A stretch of 64,000 nt of DNA. Origin: Corallococcus sp. EGB (GTDB taxonomy: Bacteria; Myxococcota; Myxococcia; Myxococcales; Myxococcaceae). Under the pieces are notes generated by a model, which saw only the letters and a list, made by a program, of their open reading frames with translations, made no database searches and was not told the origin of the DNA. Of this stretch, positions 44,941 to 53,653 are shown piece after piece (position 1 is the stretch's first letter; each line of letters starts with the position of its first letter). Location: assembly GCF_019968905.1 (NCBI RefSeq), contig NZ_CP079946.1:1054001-1118000 (forward strand), read 5' to 3'. The position numbers were made by a program, and so were the translations under genes.

Positions 44941-47191
44941 TGCCGACCTCAGCGTCTGCGACCGTGAGCCCATCCACCTGCTGGGCGGCATCCAACCCCG
45001 AGGCGTGCTCGTCGCCTTCCAGCGGGACACGCAGGCCGTCGCGGTCGTGAGCGCGAACGCGGACGCGCTGCTGGGCGCCGGGCCGGACGCGCTGCTGGGC
45101 AAGCCCCTCTCCGGCGTGCTGCCGCACGGACTGCTCGCGCGCGTGGAGGCGCACGCGGGGCCGGGGCCCGTCGTCGTGGAGGTGTCCGGACAGCACTGCT
45201 CCGCGCTCCTGCATGAGAGTGACGGCCTGCGCGTGCTGGAGCTGGAGCCGCTGGCCGCCGGGGACGTGGGCGCGGAGGAGACCGCGCTGGGCGCGGTGCA
45301 GCGGCTGGTGTCGCCGCTGGCGCGCGCGAAGGGGACGGTCGCGCTGCTCCAGGAGGCCGCGGACGCGGTGCGCGAGCTCATCGGCTACGACCGGGTGATG
45401 GTCTACCGCTTCCACGCGGACTTCCACGGCGAGGTCGTGGCGGAGAGCGTGCGCGAGGGCGTGGACTCCTTCATGGGCCTGCACTACCCGGCGAGCGACA
45501 TCCCCGCGCAGGCGCGCGCCCTCTACACGCGCAACCCCGTGCGCCTCATCGCGGACGTGAACGCGAAGGTCGTGGGGCTGGTGCCGCCGGTACTGCCCGG
45601 CACCCGGCGCCCGTTGGATTTGTCCGGCTCCGCGCTCCGCGGCGTGTCGGAAGTCCACCTGGAGTACCTGCGCAACATGGGCGTGGGCGCGTCCTTCAGC
45701 GTGTCGCTGCTCAAGGACGGGCAGCTCTGGGGGCTGATGGCCTGTCACCACCTGACGCCCCGGACGGTGTCCGCCGCGCGTCGTCAGGCGTGCGAGGTGC
45801 TGGCGCGGCTGTTGTCACTCCAGCTCTCCGCGGAGGAGCGGAGCCTGGAGGCCGCGGGCCAGGCGCGCCGCGCGGCGCTGCTCAACGCGCTGGTCCTGCC
45901 GGGACTGGGGGAGCGCAGCCCCGCGAAGGCGTTGGAGGCCCAGGCCCCGCTCTTGATGGAGCTGACGGGCGCTCACGGTATCGCGCTCGTGCTGGGCGTG
46001 AGCGCGGGTCCGGAGGCCTCGCCCCTGCTGCTCGGCACCACGCCCTCCGCGGAGGAGGTGCGCGCCCTGGTGGCGTGGCTTGCGCAGCGGACGCCGTCCG
46101 ATGAGCCCTTCCACGTGGACCGGCTGGGAGCCGTGTACCCGCCGCTGGCCTCTCGCGCGGACGTGGCCGCGGGACTCCTGGCGGTGCGCCTGGACCCATC
46201 CGTGCCGCACTACGCGCTGTGGTTCCGCCCGGAGGTGGCGCGCACGGTGACGTGGGCCGGCAACCCGAACAAGCCCGTGCGCCCGGAGCCGGGCCATGAG
46301 CGGCTGCGCCCCCGCGCGTCCTTCGACGCGTGGCGCGAGGAGGTGCGGGGCGCCTCCATGCCGTGGTCCGCGCAGGACCTGGAGGCCGCGCGCGCGCTCA
46401 GGGGCGCGCTGGTGGGCGTGGTGCTGCGGCACGCGGAGGAGCTGGGCCGGCTGTCGCGCGAGCTGGCCCGCTCCAACGCGGAGCTGGACGCGTTCGGCGG
46501 CACCGTGGCGCATGACCTCAAGGAGCCGCTGCGCGGCATCCTCCAGTACAGCTCCTTCCTCCAGGAGGACTTCGGCGCCACGCTGGGCGAGGACGGCCGG
46601 CAGCAACTGGACGCCCTGGCGTGGCTGGCGAAGCGCACCTACGGCCTGCTCGACGACCTCTTCGAATTCAGCCGCCTGGGCCGGCTGGAGCTGTCCTGGG
46701 CGGAGGCGGATCAGCAGGCCCTGGTGGAGGATGTGCTCATGACCCTGGGCGCGAGGCTGGAGGAGGGCAGGGTGGAGGTCCGCCTGCCCCGCCGCCTGCC
46801 CACCGTGGCCTGTGACGCCGTCCGCATCCGCCAGGTGTGGGCCAACCTCATCAGCAACGCGGCCAAGTACCAGACAGCCGAGCCCCGCTGGGTGGAGGTG
46901 GGCTTCGTGGGGCCGGGCGAAGCGCGACCGGAGGCGGCGCGGCACGTTGACGCGCCCTACCTTTTCTACGTGAAGGACCCGGGCATCGGCATCGCTCCGC
47001 AGTTCCACGAGGCCATCTTCGAGCTGTTCCGCCGCCTGCATCCCGCGCAGGCCTATGGCGGCGGCTCGGGGGCGGGGCTCGCCATCGCGCGCCGGCTGGT
47101 GTCGCTGCATGGCGGCGCGCTCTGGGTGGACTCCGCGCCGGGGCAGGGCTCCACCTTCTCCTTCACGCTGGGCAAGGGACCGCGGCCATGA
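44921..47191 (+). CDS. bphP: Bacteriophytochrome histidine kinase
   Basis: 756 residues. The biliverdin-attachment Cys is C13 in the N-terminal extension before the PAS domain (CDREPIHLLGGIQPRG). The GAF domain contains PASDIP (190-195), H246 in VHLEYLRNMG and CHH at about 275. A PHY domain follows with the tongue motif PRASF (464-468). The kinase part has H531 in VAHDLKEPLRG, an N box (ANLISNAAKYQ) and a G box (GGGSGAGLAIARR). All parts for a photochromic red/far-red kinase are present. It starts within bphO and overlaps the next response-regulator gene by ATGA. Confidence 0.94.
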   Translation: MPPSVSDADLSVCDREPIHLLGGIQPRGVLVAFQRDTQAVAVVSANADALLGAGPDALLGKPLSGVLPHGLLARVEAHAGPGPVVVEVSGQHCSALLHESDGLRVLELEPLAAGDVGAEETALGAVQRLVSPLARAKGTVALLQEAADAVRELIGYDRVMVYRFHADFHGEVVAESVREGVDSFMGLHYPASDIPAQARALYTRNPVRLIADVNAKVVGLVPPVLPGTRRPLDLSGSALRGVSEVHLEYLRNMGVGASFSVSLLKDGQLWGLMACHHLTPRTVSAARRQACEVLARLLSLQLSAEERSLEAAGQARRAALLNALVLPGLGERSPAKALEAQAPLLMELTGAHGIALVLGVSAGPEASPLLLGTTPSAEEVRALVAWLAQRTPSDEPFHVDRLGAVYPPLASRADVAAGLLAVRLDPSVPHYALWFRPEVARTVTWAGNPNKPVRPEPGHERLRPRASFDAWREEVRGASMPWSAQDLEAARALRGALVGVVLRHAEELGRLSRELARSNAELDAFGGTVAHDLKEPLRGILQYSSFLQEDFGATLGEDGRQQLDALAWLAKRTYGLLDDLFEFSRLGRLELSWAEADQQALVEDVLMTLGARLEEGRVEVRLPRRLPTVACDAVRIRQVWANLISNAAKYQTAEPRWVEVGFVGPGEARPEAARHVDAPYLFYVKDPGIGIAPQFHEAIFELFRRLHPAQAYGGGSGAGLAIARRLVSLHGGALWVDSAPGQGSTFSFTLGKGPRP

Positions 47192-47625
47192 ACCCGTTGC
47201 TGCTGGTGGAGGACAGCGACCCGGACGCGGAGGCGCTGATGCGCATCGCGAAGCGGCTGCCCCTGCCCGTGCCCGTGGTGCGCGTGCGCGACGGCGAGAA
47301 CGCGCTGGACTACCTCTACCGGCGGGGCAGCCACGCGGACGCGGAGCGCCCGGCCCTCGTCCTGTTGGATCTGCACATGCCCGGCATCAGCGGGCGCGAC
47401 GTGCTGGCCACGCTGAAGGCGGACCCCGACCTGCGCTCCATCCCCGTCATCATCTTCTCCTCCTCCCTGGAGACAGGGGACGTGGAGGGCGCCTACGCGG
47501 ACGGCGCCAACAGCTACCTCTTCAAGCCGGAGATTGGCCCCCAGCTGCAGGCCACCGCCGAAGCGCTCCACGCCTTCTGGTTCAAGGCCGCGCGCCTGCC
47601 AGCGGCGCAGGAGCCGGAGGCATGA
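47188..47625 (+). CDS. Single-domain response regulator (Rcp1-like)
   Basis: 145 residues, one receiver domain. The acidic pair is in LLLVEDSDPD, the phosphoacceptor is in LVLLDLHMPG, and the switch Lys is in FKPE. The loop YRRGSHADAERPALVLLD matches the small regulators that pair with phytochromes (Rcp1 type). It lacks an output domain, so it probably relays phosphate or binds a partner. Overlaps bphP and the next gene by 4 bases each. Confidence 0.88.
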   Translation: MNPLLLVEDSDPDAEALMRIAKRLPLPVPVVRVRDGENALDYLYRRGSHADAERPALVLLDLHMPGISGRDVLATLKADPDLRSIPVIIFSSSLETGDVEGAYADGANSYLFKPEIGPQLQATAEALHAFWFKAARLPAAQEPEA

Positions 47626-48830
47626 GCCTGCGAGTGCTGCTGGTGGATGACGGCATGGCGGACCGCCTCGCGGTCAGCCGCGCCCTGGCACGTGACCCGG
47701 ACATGCAGTGGGAGGTGGTGTCCCTGTCCAACGCGGAGGACGCGCTGGCGTACCTGTCCGCGAACGCGGTGGACGCGATGCTCCTGGACTACCACCTGCC
47801 CGGCATGAACGGCGTGACCCTGCTCCGGCAACTGGGGGAGCTGGGACTGGCCCGGGTGCCGGCCGTGGTGGTGCTCACCGGCAGCGGCAACGAGCGCGTG
47901 GCGGTGGAGGCCATGAAGGCCGGCGCCCAGGACTATCTGGTGAAGGAGGTCTTCAGCCCGGAGCGCCTGCGCCTCAGCCTGCGCGCCGCGGTGGAGACGG
48001 TGCGCATGACGCGCGAGCTGGAGGAGCGCCGCCTGCGCGCCGAGCGCGCCGAGGCCGCCGCCCGCGAGGCCCTGGCCGTGCGCGACGAGCTCTTCTCGCT
48101 GGCGACGCACGACCTCAAGGGCCCGCTGCAGATCATGACGCTCAACGCCCAGGTGCTGCGCCGGCAGATTCCCGCCTCCGCGATGACGCCCGCGCTGGAG
48201 ACGCGCCTGGGCCACATCGTGCGCGCGGCCCACCGCATGGGCGAGCTCATCGACCACTTCCTGGAGGTGACGCGCGGCCAGGAGCGCCCGCTCAAGCGCG
48301 AGCCCATGGACCTGCTGGCCATGGTGCGCGGCAAGGTGCGGGAGCTGGAGGCCAACGCGTCCCGCCACCCCTTCGTCCTGGAGGCGCCGGAGGGGCGCGA
48401 CTTCACCGGCGAGTGGGACGCGCACGCCCTGGAGCGCGTGCTGGAGAACCTGATGGGCAACGCGGTGAAGTACAGCACCGCGGGCTCCACCGTCACCGTG
48501 CGCCTGTCGGTGGAGGAGGGCGAGGGGCAGCAGTTCGTGCTGCTCGCCGTGACGGACCAGGGCATCGGCATCCCGACGGTGGACCTGCCCTTCGTCTTCG
48601 AGCGCTTCCACCGCGGCGGCAACGTGTCCCAGGAGGTGTCCGGCAGCGGCGTGGGCCTGGCCAGCGCGCGCCGCATGGTGGAGCTGCACGGCGGGACGCT
48701 CGCCGTGAACAGCGTGGAGGGACAGGGCTCCACCTTCACCGTGCGCCTGCCCCGGGGGGCGGGAATCACCGCGGGGCCCACGCAGGTGCCTGCCCCCGCG
48801 AGCGGCGGCCCCGTGCAGCCCGCGTCGTAG
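47622..48830 (+). CDS. Receiver-histidine kinase hybrid in the phytochrome operon
   Basis: 402 residues. An N-terminal receiver domain (about 1-125; LLVDDGM, AMLLDYHLPGM, DYLVKEVF) is joined by a coiled coil (about 130-160, RELEERRLRAERAEAAAREAL-like) to HisKA (ATHDLKGPLQI) and an ATPase domain (ENLMGNAVKYS, GIGIPTVDLPFVF, GSGVGLASARRM). There is no membrane segment. The order suggests phosphorylation or conformation of the receiver controls the kinase. As the last gene of the bph operon, it is probably a second output branch of the light signal. Confidence 0.9.
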   Translation: MSLRVLLVDDGMADRLAVSRALARDPDMQWEVVSLSNAEDALAYLSANAVDAMLLDYHLPGMNGVTLLRQLGELGLARVPAVVVLTGSGNERVAVEAMKAGAQDYLVKEVFSPERLRLSLRAAVETVRMTRELEERRLRAERAEAAAREALAVRDELFSLATHDLKGPLQIMTLNAQVLRRQIPASAMTPALETRLGHIVRAAHRMGELIDHFLEVTRGQERPLKREPMDLLAMVRGKVRELEANASRHPFVLEAPEGRDFTGEWDAHALERVLENLMGNAVKYSTAGSTVTVRLSVEEGEGQQFVLLAVTDQGIGIPTVDLPFVFERFHRGGNVSQEVSGSGVGLASARRMVELHGGTLAVNSVEGQGSTFTVRLPRGAGITAGPTQVPAPASGGPVQPAS

Positions 48831-48839
48831 CGCGGCGCC

Positions 48840-49409
48840 TCAGGGCACCGCGGGCACGCCGCCGCGCAGCATGAAGAACACCACCACCCCGGTGACGCTC
48901 ACGTAGAGCCAGATGGGCGCCAGCCACCGCGTCACCTTGCGGTGCCGGGCGAACTGCTGCCGCCAGGAGAAGTAGAACGCCACCAGCGCGAGCGGCAGCA
49001 CCGGCATGGACAACAGCACGTGGCTGGCCAGCAGCGTCAGGTACAGCCCGCGGAAGTCGCCCACGTAGCGCGTGTCCCCGTGCACGAAGTGGTAGGCGAG
49101 GTAGCCCACCAGGAACAGCGAGGACGCGATGAACGCGCTCACCATCAGGTTCTGGTGCACCTTGCGCGCGCCGCGCTTGATGGCCACCCAGCCGCCCGTG
49201 AGCAGCGCCGCCGCCGTCGCGTTGAGCCCCGCGTTCACCGCCGGCATGAACCGCAGGTCCACGCCCATCCCCGCGCCCCCGCGCCGGATGAGCAGCAGCC
49301 ACGCCAACAGCGACAGCGCGCCTGCGGACACCACGCCAATCGCGATGAAGAAGGAGCGGTCCTGGGTGGACGAAGGAGAGGGAGAGAACCCGGAAGCGGC
49401 GTTGGACAT
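48840..49409 (-). CDS. DUF420 membrane protein
   Basis: 189 residues with about five membrane segments (FIAIGVVSAGALSLLAWLLL, ALNATAAALLTGGWVAI-like, AFIASSLFLVGYLAYHFVHG, LASHVLLSMPVLPLALVAFYF, LYVSVTGVVVFFML). Conserved histidines of the DUF420 family lie in HQNLM, YHFVHGD and ASHVLLS. Members of this family are tied to haem-copper oxidase assembly in some bacteria, which is only suggestive here. It is transcribed toward the phytochrome operon, with stops 9 bp apart. Confidence 0.82.
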   Translation of the reverse strand: MSNAASGFSPSPSSTQDRSFFIAIGVVSAGALSLLAWLLLIRRGGAGMGVDLRFMPAVNAGLNATAAALLTGGWVAIKRGARKVHQNLMVSAFIASSLFLVGYLAYHFVHGDTRYVGDFRGLYLTLLASHVLLSMPVLPLALVAFYFSWRQQFARHRKVTRWLAPIWLYVSVTGVVVFFMLRGGVPAVP

Positions 49410-49584
49410 GCCTCCCCTTGTGGCCCGCGTCCGCTCCCACTTGCAACAGGGCCGCCAGATGGAGGCCTGCCCGGGCCTACATGTCGGTTGAATGGAATCG
49501 GTTAGGGCAACTGGATCTCAAACCGGAAATTCCTTCATACTTCTGAACACTGCGTCACCCCCGACCCCCTCTCGGAGGTTCCCC

Positions 49585-51555
49585 GTGTTCAGCGTGCGTT
49601 GCCTTGCCCCCCTGGCGGGCGCCGCCCTCCTGTTCGCCTTGCCCGTCGCCGCTGAAGAAGCGGTGTGCGCGCCCGTGGCGAAGGTTCCCTTGGAGCGGCA
49701 TCTTCGGCAGCTTTCTCTCGATTTGCTGGGACGTCCTCCGACCATGGAGGAGTACAAGGCGTTCCAGGCGAAGGGCTCCGTCACCGCGGAAGACGTGCGC
49801 GCGATGATGAAGGACGAGTCCTTCTACGCCCGGATGCGCGAGTACCACCGCGCGCTGCTGCGCTCGAACATCAACGGGAGCGTGCAGGGCAACGGCGACT
49901 ACCGCGTGTCCGGCACGCCGCTGAGCTTCGCGGGCAACAACTCCAACAGCCTTCGCGGCGGCCAGAGCCAGCGCTGTGACGGGGAGATTGCCCAGGACAA
50001 CTGCAAGGCGAACCCGCAGGACGCGCACCAGGACAACTCCACGCCCCCCGCCTGCCGCGACGCGCAGGGCGTGCCGCTGCCGGTCAGCTACGACTACGAC
50101 ACGAACTACTACCAGTGCCGCCAGCTGGACGTGGCCTCCACGTCGCCGGAGCTGAAGTTCGCGGACTGCAACGCGCTGAAGGCCGACGCGACGTACGGCA
50201 AGTACGTGAACTTCTGCGACAACCGCTTCCTGGCGTCCGCGGGCAAGTCCGTGGGCTACCTGTGCCTGCCGGACCCGAACAAGAACACCACCAACGTGCT
50301 GGTGCCGTCGCCTTCCACGGGCGTCATCACCGCGTGGGTGCAGCCGCCGGGCGGAACCGGCACCCTGACGTTGAGCCGCTGCGGCTTCACCATGGCGCGG
50401 CGCAACGGCGTCGAGGGCACCTGGGTGCCGCAGCAGGGCTGCGTGCAGCGCGAGGGCTACGTCACCACGACGGTGCAGCCCTACTGGTCCACCACCACGG
50501 AGGCCGTGAAGGTGTGCGCCGTGGAGGCGCAGAACCGCCCGACGAACCCGTACACCGGCGAGTCCTGTGAGACGGCGCGCTTCAACGGCGACCGCACCTG
50601 CGGCTGCGGCGACAAGATGCGCCGCTGCGAAATCGCCGAGGTGCACACCGCGCGCGTCGCCGCCTTCAACGAGGAGCCGCTCTACATCACGGACTCCGTG
50701 GTGCGGAACGACGAGCCCTACTTCAACATCCTCACCACCCGCCGCTCCTTCATGAACGGCCCGCTGTCCGAGTTCTACCGGCAGCGCCAGGGCGTGGGCG
50801 TCTTCAGCATCAAGTCCCCCGTGGACTCCGCCGCGCTGCCCGACGTGACGTACGCGAACGCCACCCAGTGGAGCGAGTACGTCCGCGACAACACGCACTC
50901 CGGCGTGCTCACCACGCCCGAGTTCCTCTACCGCTTCCCCACGCAGCGCGCCCGCGTCAACGAGTTCTACGAGGCGTTCCTCTGCAAGCACTTCGCCCCG
51001 GCCGCGGACGCGAACCTGCCGCCCCCGGACGACGCCTGCAACCGCGAGAACAACCTGGCCAAGCGCTGCGGCTGCAACTACTGCCACGCCACCATCGAGC
51101 CCACGGGCGCGCACTGGGGCCGCTACGCGGAGCGCTCCGCGCTGTTCCTGTCCCCGGATCAGTTCCCCCGCCTGGACGTGAAGTGCCGCGACTGCGCCAT
51201 CAACGGCGACACCAACTGCGGCGGCGAGTGCAGCCAGTACGTGATGCAGGCCTTCGACGGCGACGGCGCCAGCTCGCTGGGCCTCCTGAAGACCTACCTC
51301 TACCGCACCGCGGATGAGGAGAAGAACATCGAGGGCGGTCCGCAGGCGCTGGTGAAGCGCATGATGGAGACGGGCGACCTGGAGCGCTGCACCGTCAAGC
51401 GCATCTGGAACGAGTTCCTGGGCCGCGCCATGACGGCCGAGGAGCAGCGGCTGTACCTCCAGCAGATGTCGCAGGACTTCGCCAAGAACAACCACAGCCT
51501 CAAGGGCCTCATCGAGCAGGTGGTGATGTCCGACGCGTACCGGAGGATCGACTGA
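49585..51555 (+). CDS. Exported haem-motif protein of the PSD1/DUF1549-DUF1585-like type
   Basis: 656 residues from a GTG at 49585 preceded by GGAGG at good spacing; longer starts have no signal peptide. A signal (LAGAALLFALPVAAEE) leads into LRQLSLDLLGRPPTMEEY, close to the DUF1549-type N-terminal repeat of planctomycete-type cytochrome proteins. A single haem motif is present as CNYCH in the C-terminal third (about residues 494-498). The end (IWNEFLGRAMTAEEQ, LIEQVVMSDAYRR) matches the DUF1585-like tail. The long Cys-rich centre has no known family. First gene of a five-gene operon that ends with an FG-GAP lipoprotein. Confidence 0.75.
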   Translation: MFSVRCLAPLAGAALLFALPVAAEEAVCAPVAKVPLERHLRQLSLDLLGRPPTMEEYKAFQAKGSVTAEDVRAMMKDESFYARMREYHRALLRSNINGSVQGNGDYRVSGTPLSFAGNNSNSLRGGQSQRCDGEIAQDNCKANPQDAHQDNSTPPACRDAQGVPLPVSYDYDTNYYQCRQLDVASTSPELKFADCNALKADATYGKYVNFCDNRFLASAGKSVGYLCLPDPNKNTTNVLVPSPSTGVITAWVQPPGGTGTLTLSRCGFTMARRNGVEGTWVPQQGCVQREGYVTTTVQPYWSTTTEAVKVCAVEAQNRPTNPYTGESCETARFNGDRTCGCGDKMRRCEIAEVHTARVAAFNEEPLYITDSVVRNDEPYFNILTTRRSFMNGPLSEFYRQRQGVGVFSIKSPVDSAALPDVTYANATQWSEYVRDNTHSGVLTTPEFLYRFPTQRARVNEFYEAFLCKHFAPAADANLPPPDDACNRENNLAKRCGCNYCHATIEPTGAHWGRYAERSALFLSPDQFPRLDVKCRDCAINGDTNCGGECSQYVMQAFDGDGASSLGLLKTYLYRTADEEKNIEGGPQALVKRMMETGDLERCTVKRIWNEFLGRAMTAEEQRLYLQQMSQDFAKNNHSLKGLIEQVVMSDAYRRID

Positions 51556-52226
51556 TGCGCCGCCTTCTGCTGACCGCGCTGCTCGCGCTCGCCACGGGCT
51601 GCACCCAGGGCTCCGTGGACGCCCCCGCCAAGCCCGTCCCGCTGGACGCCCAGCTGGACCCGGTGCCCAACCCGCACGGGAACACGGACTCAATCGATCC
51701 GCTGCCGGACCCGGAGGCCCAGGGCGGCAGCGTGGGCCGCGCGCCCCGCCGGCTCACCGTCGCGCAGCTCAAGGAGTCCATCCGCATCGCCGTGGGCATG
51801 GAGTGGGACGAGCTGGAGTCGCGCGCCCAGTCGCTGGGCCGCGCCGACTACGCGCTCATCACGTCGGAGAACACGGAGCCCAACCTCGTCTTCGCGCGCT
51901 TCCTGGACGACGGCGCGCGCAAGGTCTGCATCGCCCAGGCGCAGAAGGACATCGCGCAGGCGGACGTGAGCCTGCGCACGCTGGGGCGCACGCTGCCTTC
52001 GCCCATGAGCGACTTGACCAGGCTCACGGACTCGCAGGTGAACGAGACGCTCGTGTACCTGTCCACGCGGTTCTGGGGCGCGCCGCTCGCCGGTGAGGAG
52101 CTGGCCCGCTACGCCGCGTTCTTCCGCAAGGCCGCCGCCCGGGCCGAAACCCTCAAGAAGCGCGACCAGGCGCTGGCGGTGGTGTGCATCGCCATGCTGA
52201 CGGACTCGCGCTTCATCACCTACTGA
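51555..52226 (+). CDS. Lipoprotein of the haem-protein operon
   Basis: 223 residues with a lipobox (LALATGC, Cys about residue 16). RRLTVAQLKESIRIAVG resembles the start of DUF1587/DUF1592-type modules, and the C-terminus (AVVCIAMLTDSRFITY) resembles their last helix, although the middle is shorter than in those families. It overlaps the previous stop by one base (TGATG), so it is translationally coupled. It is probably a short partner of the preceding exported protein. Exact role unknown. Confidence 0.72.
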   Translation: MRRLLLTALLALATGCTQGSVDAPAKPVPLDAQLDPVPNPHGNTDSIDPLPDPEAQGGSVGRAPRRLTVAQLKESIRIAVGMEWDELESRAQSLGRADYALITSENTEPNLVFARFLDDGARKVCIAQAQKDIAQADVSLRTLGRTLPSPMSDLTRLTDSQVNETLVYLSTRFWGAPLAGEELARYAAFFRKAAARAETLKKRDQALAVVCIAMLTDSRFITY

Positions 52227-52243
52227 CCTTCACGGTGCCCGCG

Positions 52244-53647
52244 ATGAAGAAGACGCGCCAAGACGACCTCTGCTGCCCCGAGCGCCGCACCTTCCTCAAG
52301 GCCGGAGCCGGCTTCATGGGCTCCCTGCTCCTGGGAGGCATCCCCTTCAAGGCCGTGGCCCAGGCGACGAACCTGGCCCCTCCCGACCGCTGCTTCGTCT
52401 TCGTGTATTTCAACGGAGGGTGGGACCAGCTGCTCGCGTTCGACCCGCGTGACCCGGCGGTGTTCACCGCCGACCGCGTCAGCGAGACGCGCATCATGCC
52501 GGGCTACAACCTGCTCACGGACTCGCGCTTCCAGCAGACGCCCATCCTCCCCAAGACGCGCGCGGGCGCCGAGGCCCCGACGATGACCTTCGGGCCCGCG
52601 GTGGGCGCGCTGGCGGACCACTACGACCTGATGACGGTGGTGCGCGGCATCAACATGAGCACGCTCACCCACGAGGTGGGCTACCGCTACTTCCTCACCG
52701 GGAAGATGCCCATTGGCAGCGCGGCGCGCGGCTCCTCCACGGCCACGGAGATCGTGGGCCAGATGAAGCCCACGGTGCCCATCCCGTCCATCGCCCAGGG
52801 CGTGGAGTCCTACAACGACCGCTACGGCGGCTACGCCAACGCGCTGCGCGTGAGCGGCCTGGCGGACCTGGTGCTCACGCTGGATCCGCCCACCGCCGCG
52901 CGGCAGCTGGACAGCGAAATCGAGAAGAGCCTCATCGACCTCAACGGCATGCCCATCACCTGCGAGGAGCAGGCGCTCACCGCGCGGGGCGTGGGCACCG
53001 CCTATGAGAGCAGCCGCGGCCAGATGCAGTCGGTGATGGAGAACAAGCTGTCGGACTCGTTCCGCTTCCAGCTGGCGGCGAACCAGGCCGTGCGCGACTT
53101 CTACGGCCTCAACGGCCAGTCCTACCCGTACAACAGCGCCGCGGGCCGCGCGGCCATGGTGGCCACCGCCCTGAAGAAGGGCATCAGCCAGTGCGTGTCC
53201 ATCAACATGGCCGGCGGCCTGGACACCCACTTCGGCACGCAGCAGACGCACGCGACCAACCAGCGGGCGGGGTTCGACGCGCTGAACCTGCTGGTGAATG
53301 ATCTCCGCCAGACGGCGCACCCCGGCGGCGGCAACTTCATGGACCACACCACCATCCTGGTGTTCAGCGAGTTCGCCCGCACGCCCACCATCAACGCCAC
53401 GGGCGGCCGCGACCACCACCTGTCCAACAGCTGCCTGCTGATGGGCGCGGGCATCAAGCACAACCTGGTGGTGGGCCGCAGCGGTGACATCGGCATGTCG
53501 CCGGGCACGGTGGACCTGCGCACGGGCGCCAATGATCCGAACGGCTCCAACATCTTCCCCGAGCACATCATCGCGACGGTGCTGGCCTCGGCGAAGCTGG
53601 ACTACAGCATCACGCGGGTGGACCCGCTGCGGTTCATCCTTGCCTGA
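52244..53647 (+). CDS. DUF1501 protein with Tat signal
   Basis: 467 residues from the ATG at 52244. The N-terminus has a twin-Arg motif (ERRTFLKAG) followed by a hydrophobic stretch (GFMGSLLLGGIPF), so folded export by Tat is likely. The body matches DUF1501, an alkaline-phosphatase/sulfatase-like fold: FVYFNGGWDQLLAFD, GLDTHFGTQQTH, LVFSEFARTP and GRDHHLSNSCLLMGAGI supply the metal-site-like His and Asp residues. DUF1501 genes usually sit beside DUF1592/DUF1549-type genes, exactly as here. Substrate unknown. Confidence 0.88.
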   Translation: MKKTRQDDLCCPERRTFLKAGAGFMGSLLLGGIPFKAVAQATNLAPPDRCFVFVYFNGGWDQLLAFDPRDPAVFTADRVSETRIMPGYNLLTDSRFQQTPILPKTRAGAEAPTMTFGPAVGALADHYDLMTVVRGINMSTLTHEVGYRYFLTGKMPIGSAARGSSTATEIVGQMKPTVPIPSIAQGVESYNDRYGGYANALRVSGLADLVLTLDPPTAARQLDSEIEKSLIDLNGMPITCEEQALTARGVGTAYESSRGQMQSVMENKLSDSFRFQLAANQAVRDFYGLNGQSYPYNSAAGRAAMVATALKKGISQCVSINMAGGLDTHFGTQQTHATNQRAGFDALNLLVNDLRQTAHPGGGNFMDHTTILVFSEFARTPTINATGGRDHHLSNSCLLMGAGIKHNLVVGRSGDIGMSPGTVDLRTGANDPNGSNIFPEHIIATVLASAKLDYSITRVDPLRFILA

Positions 53648-53653
53648 ACCTTG

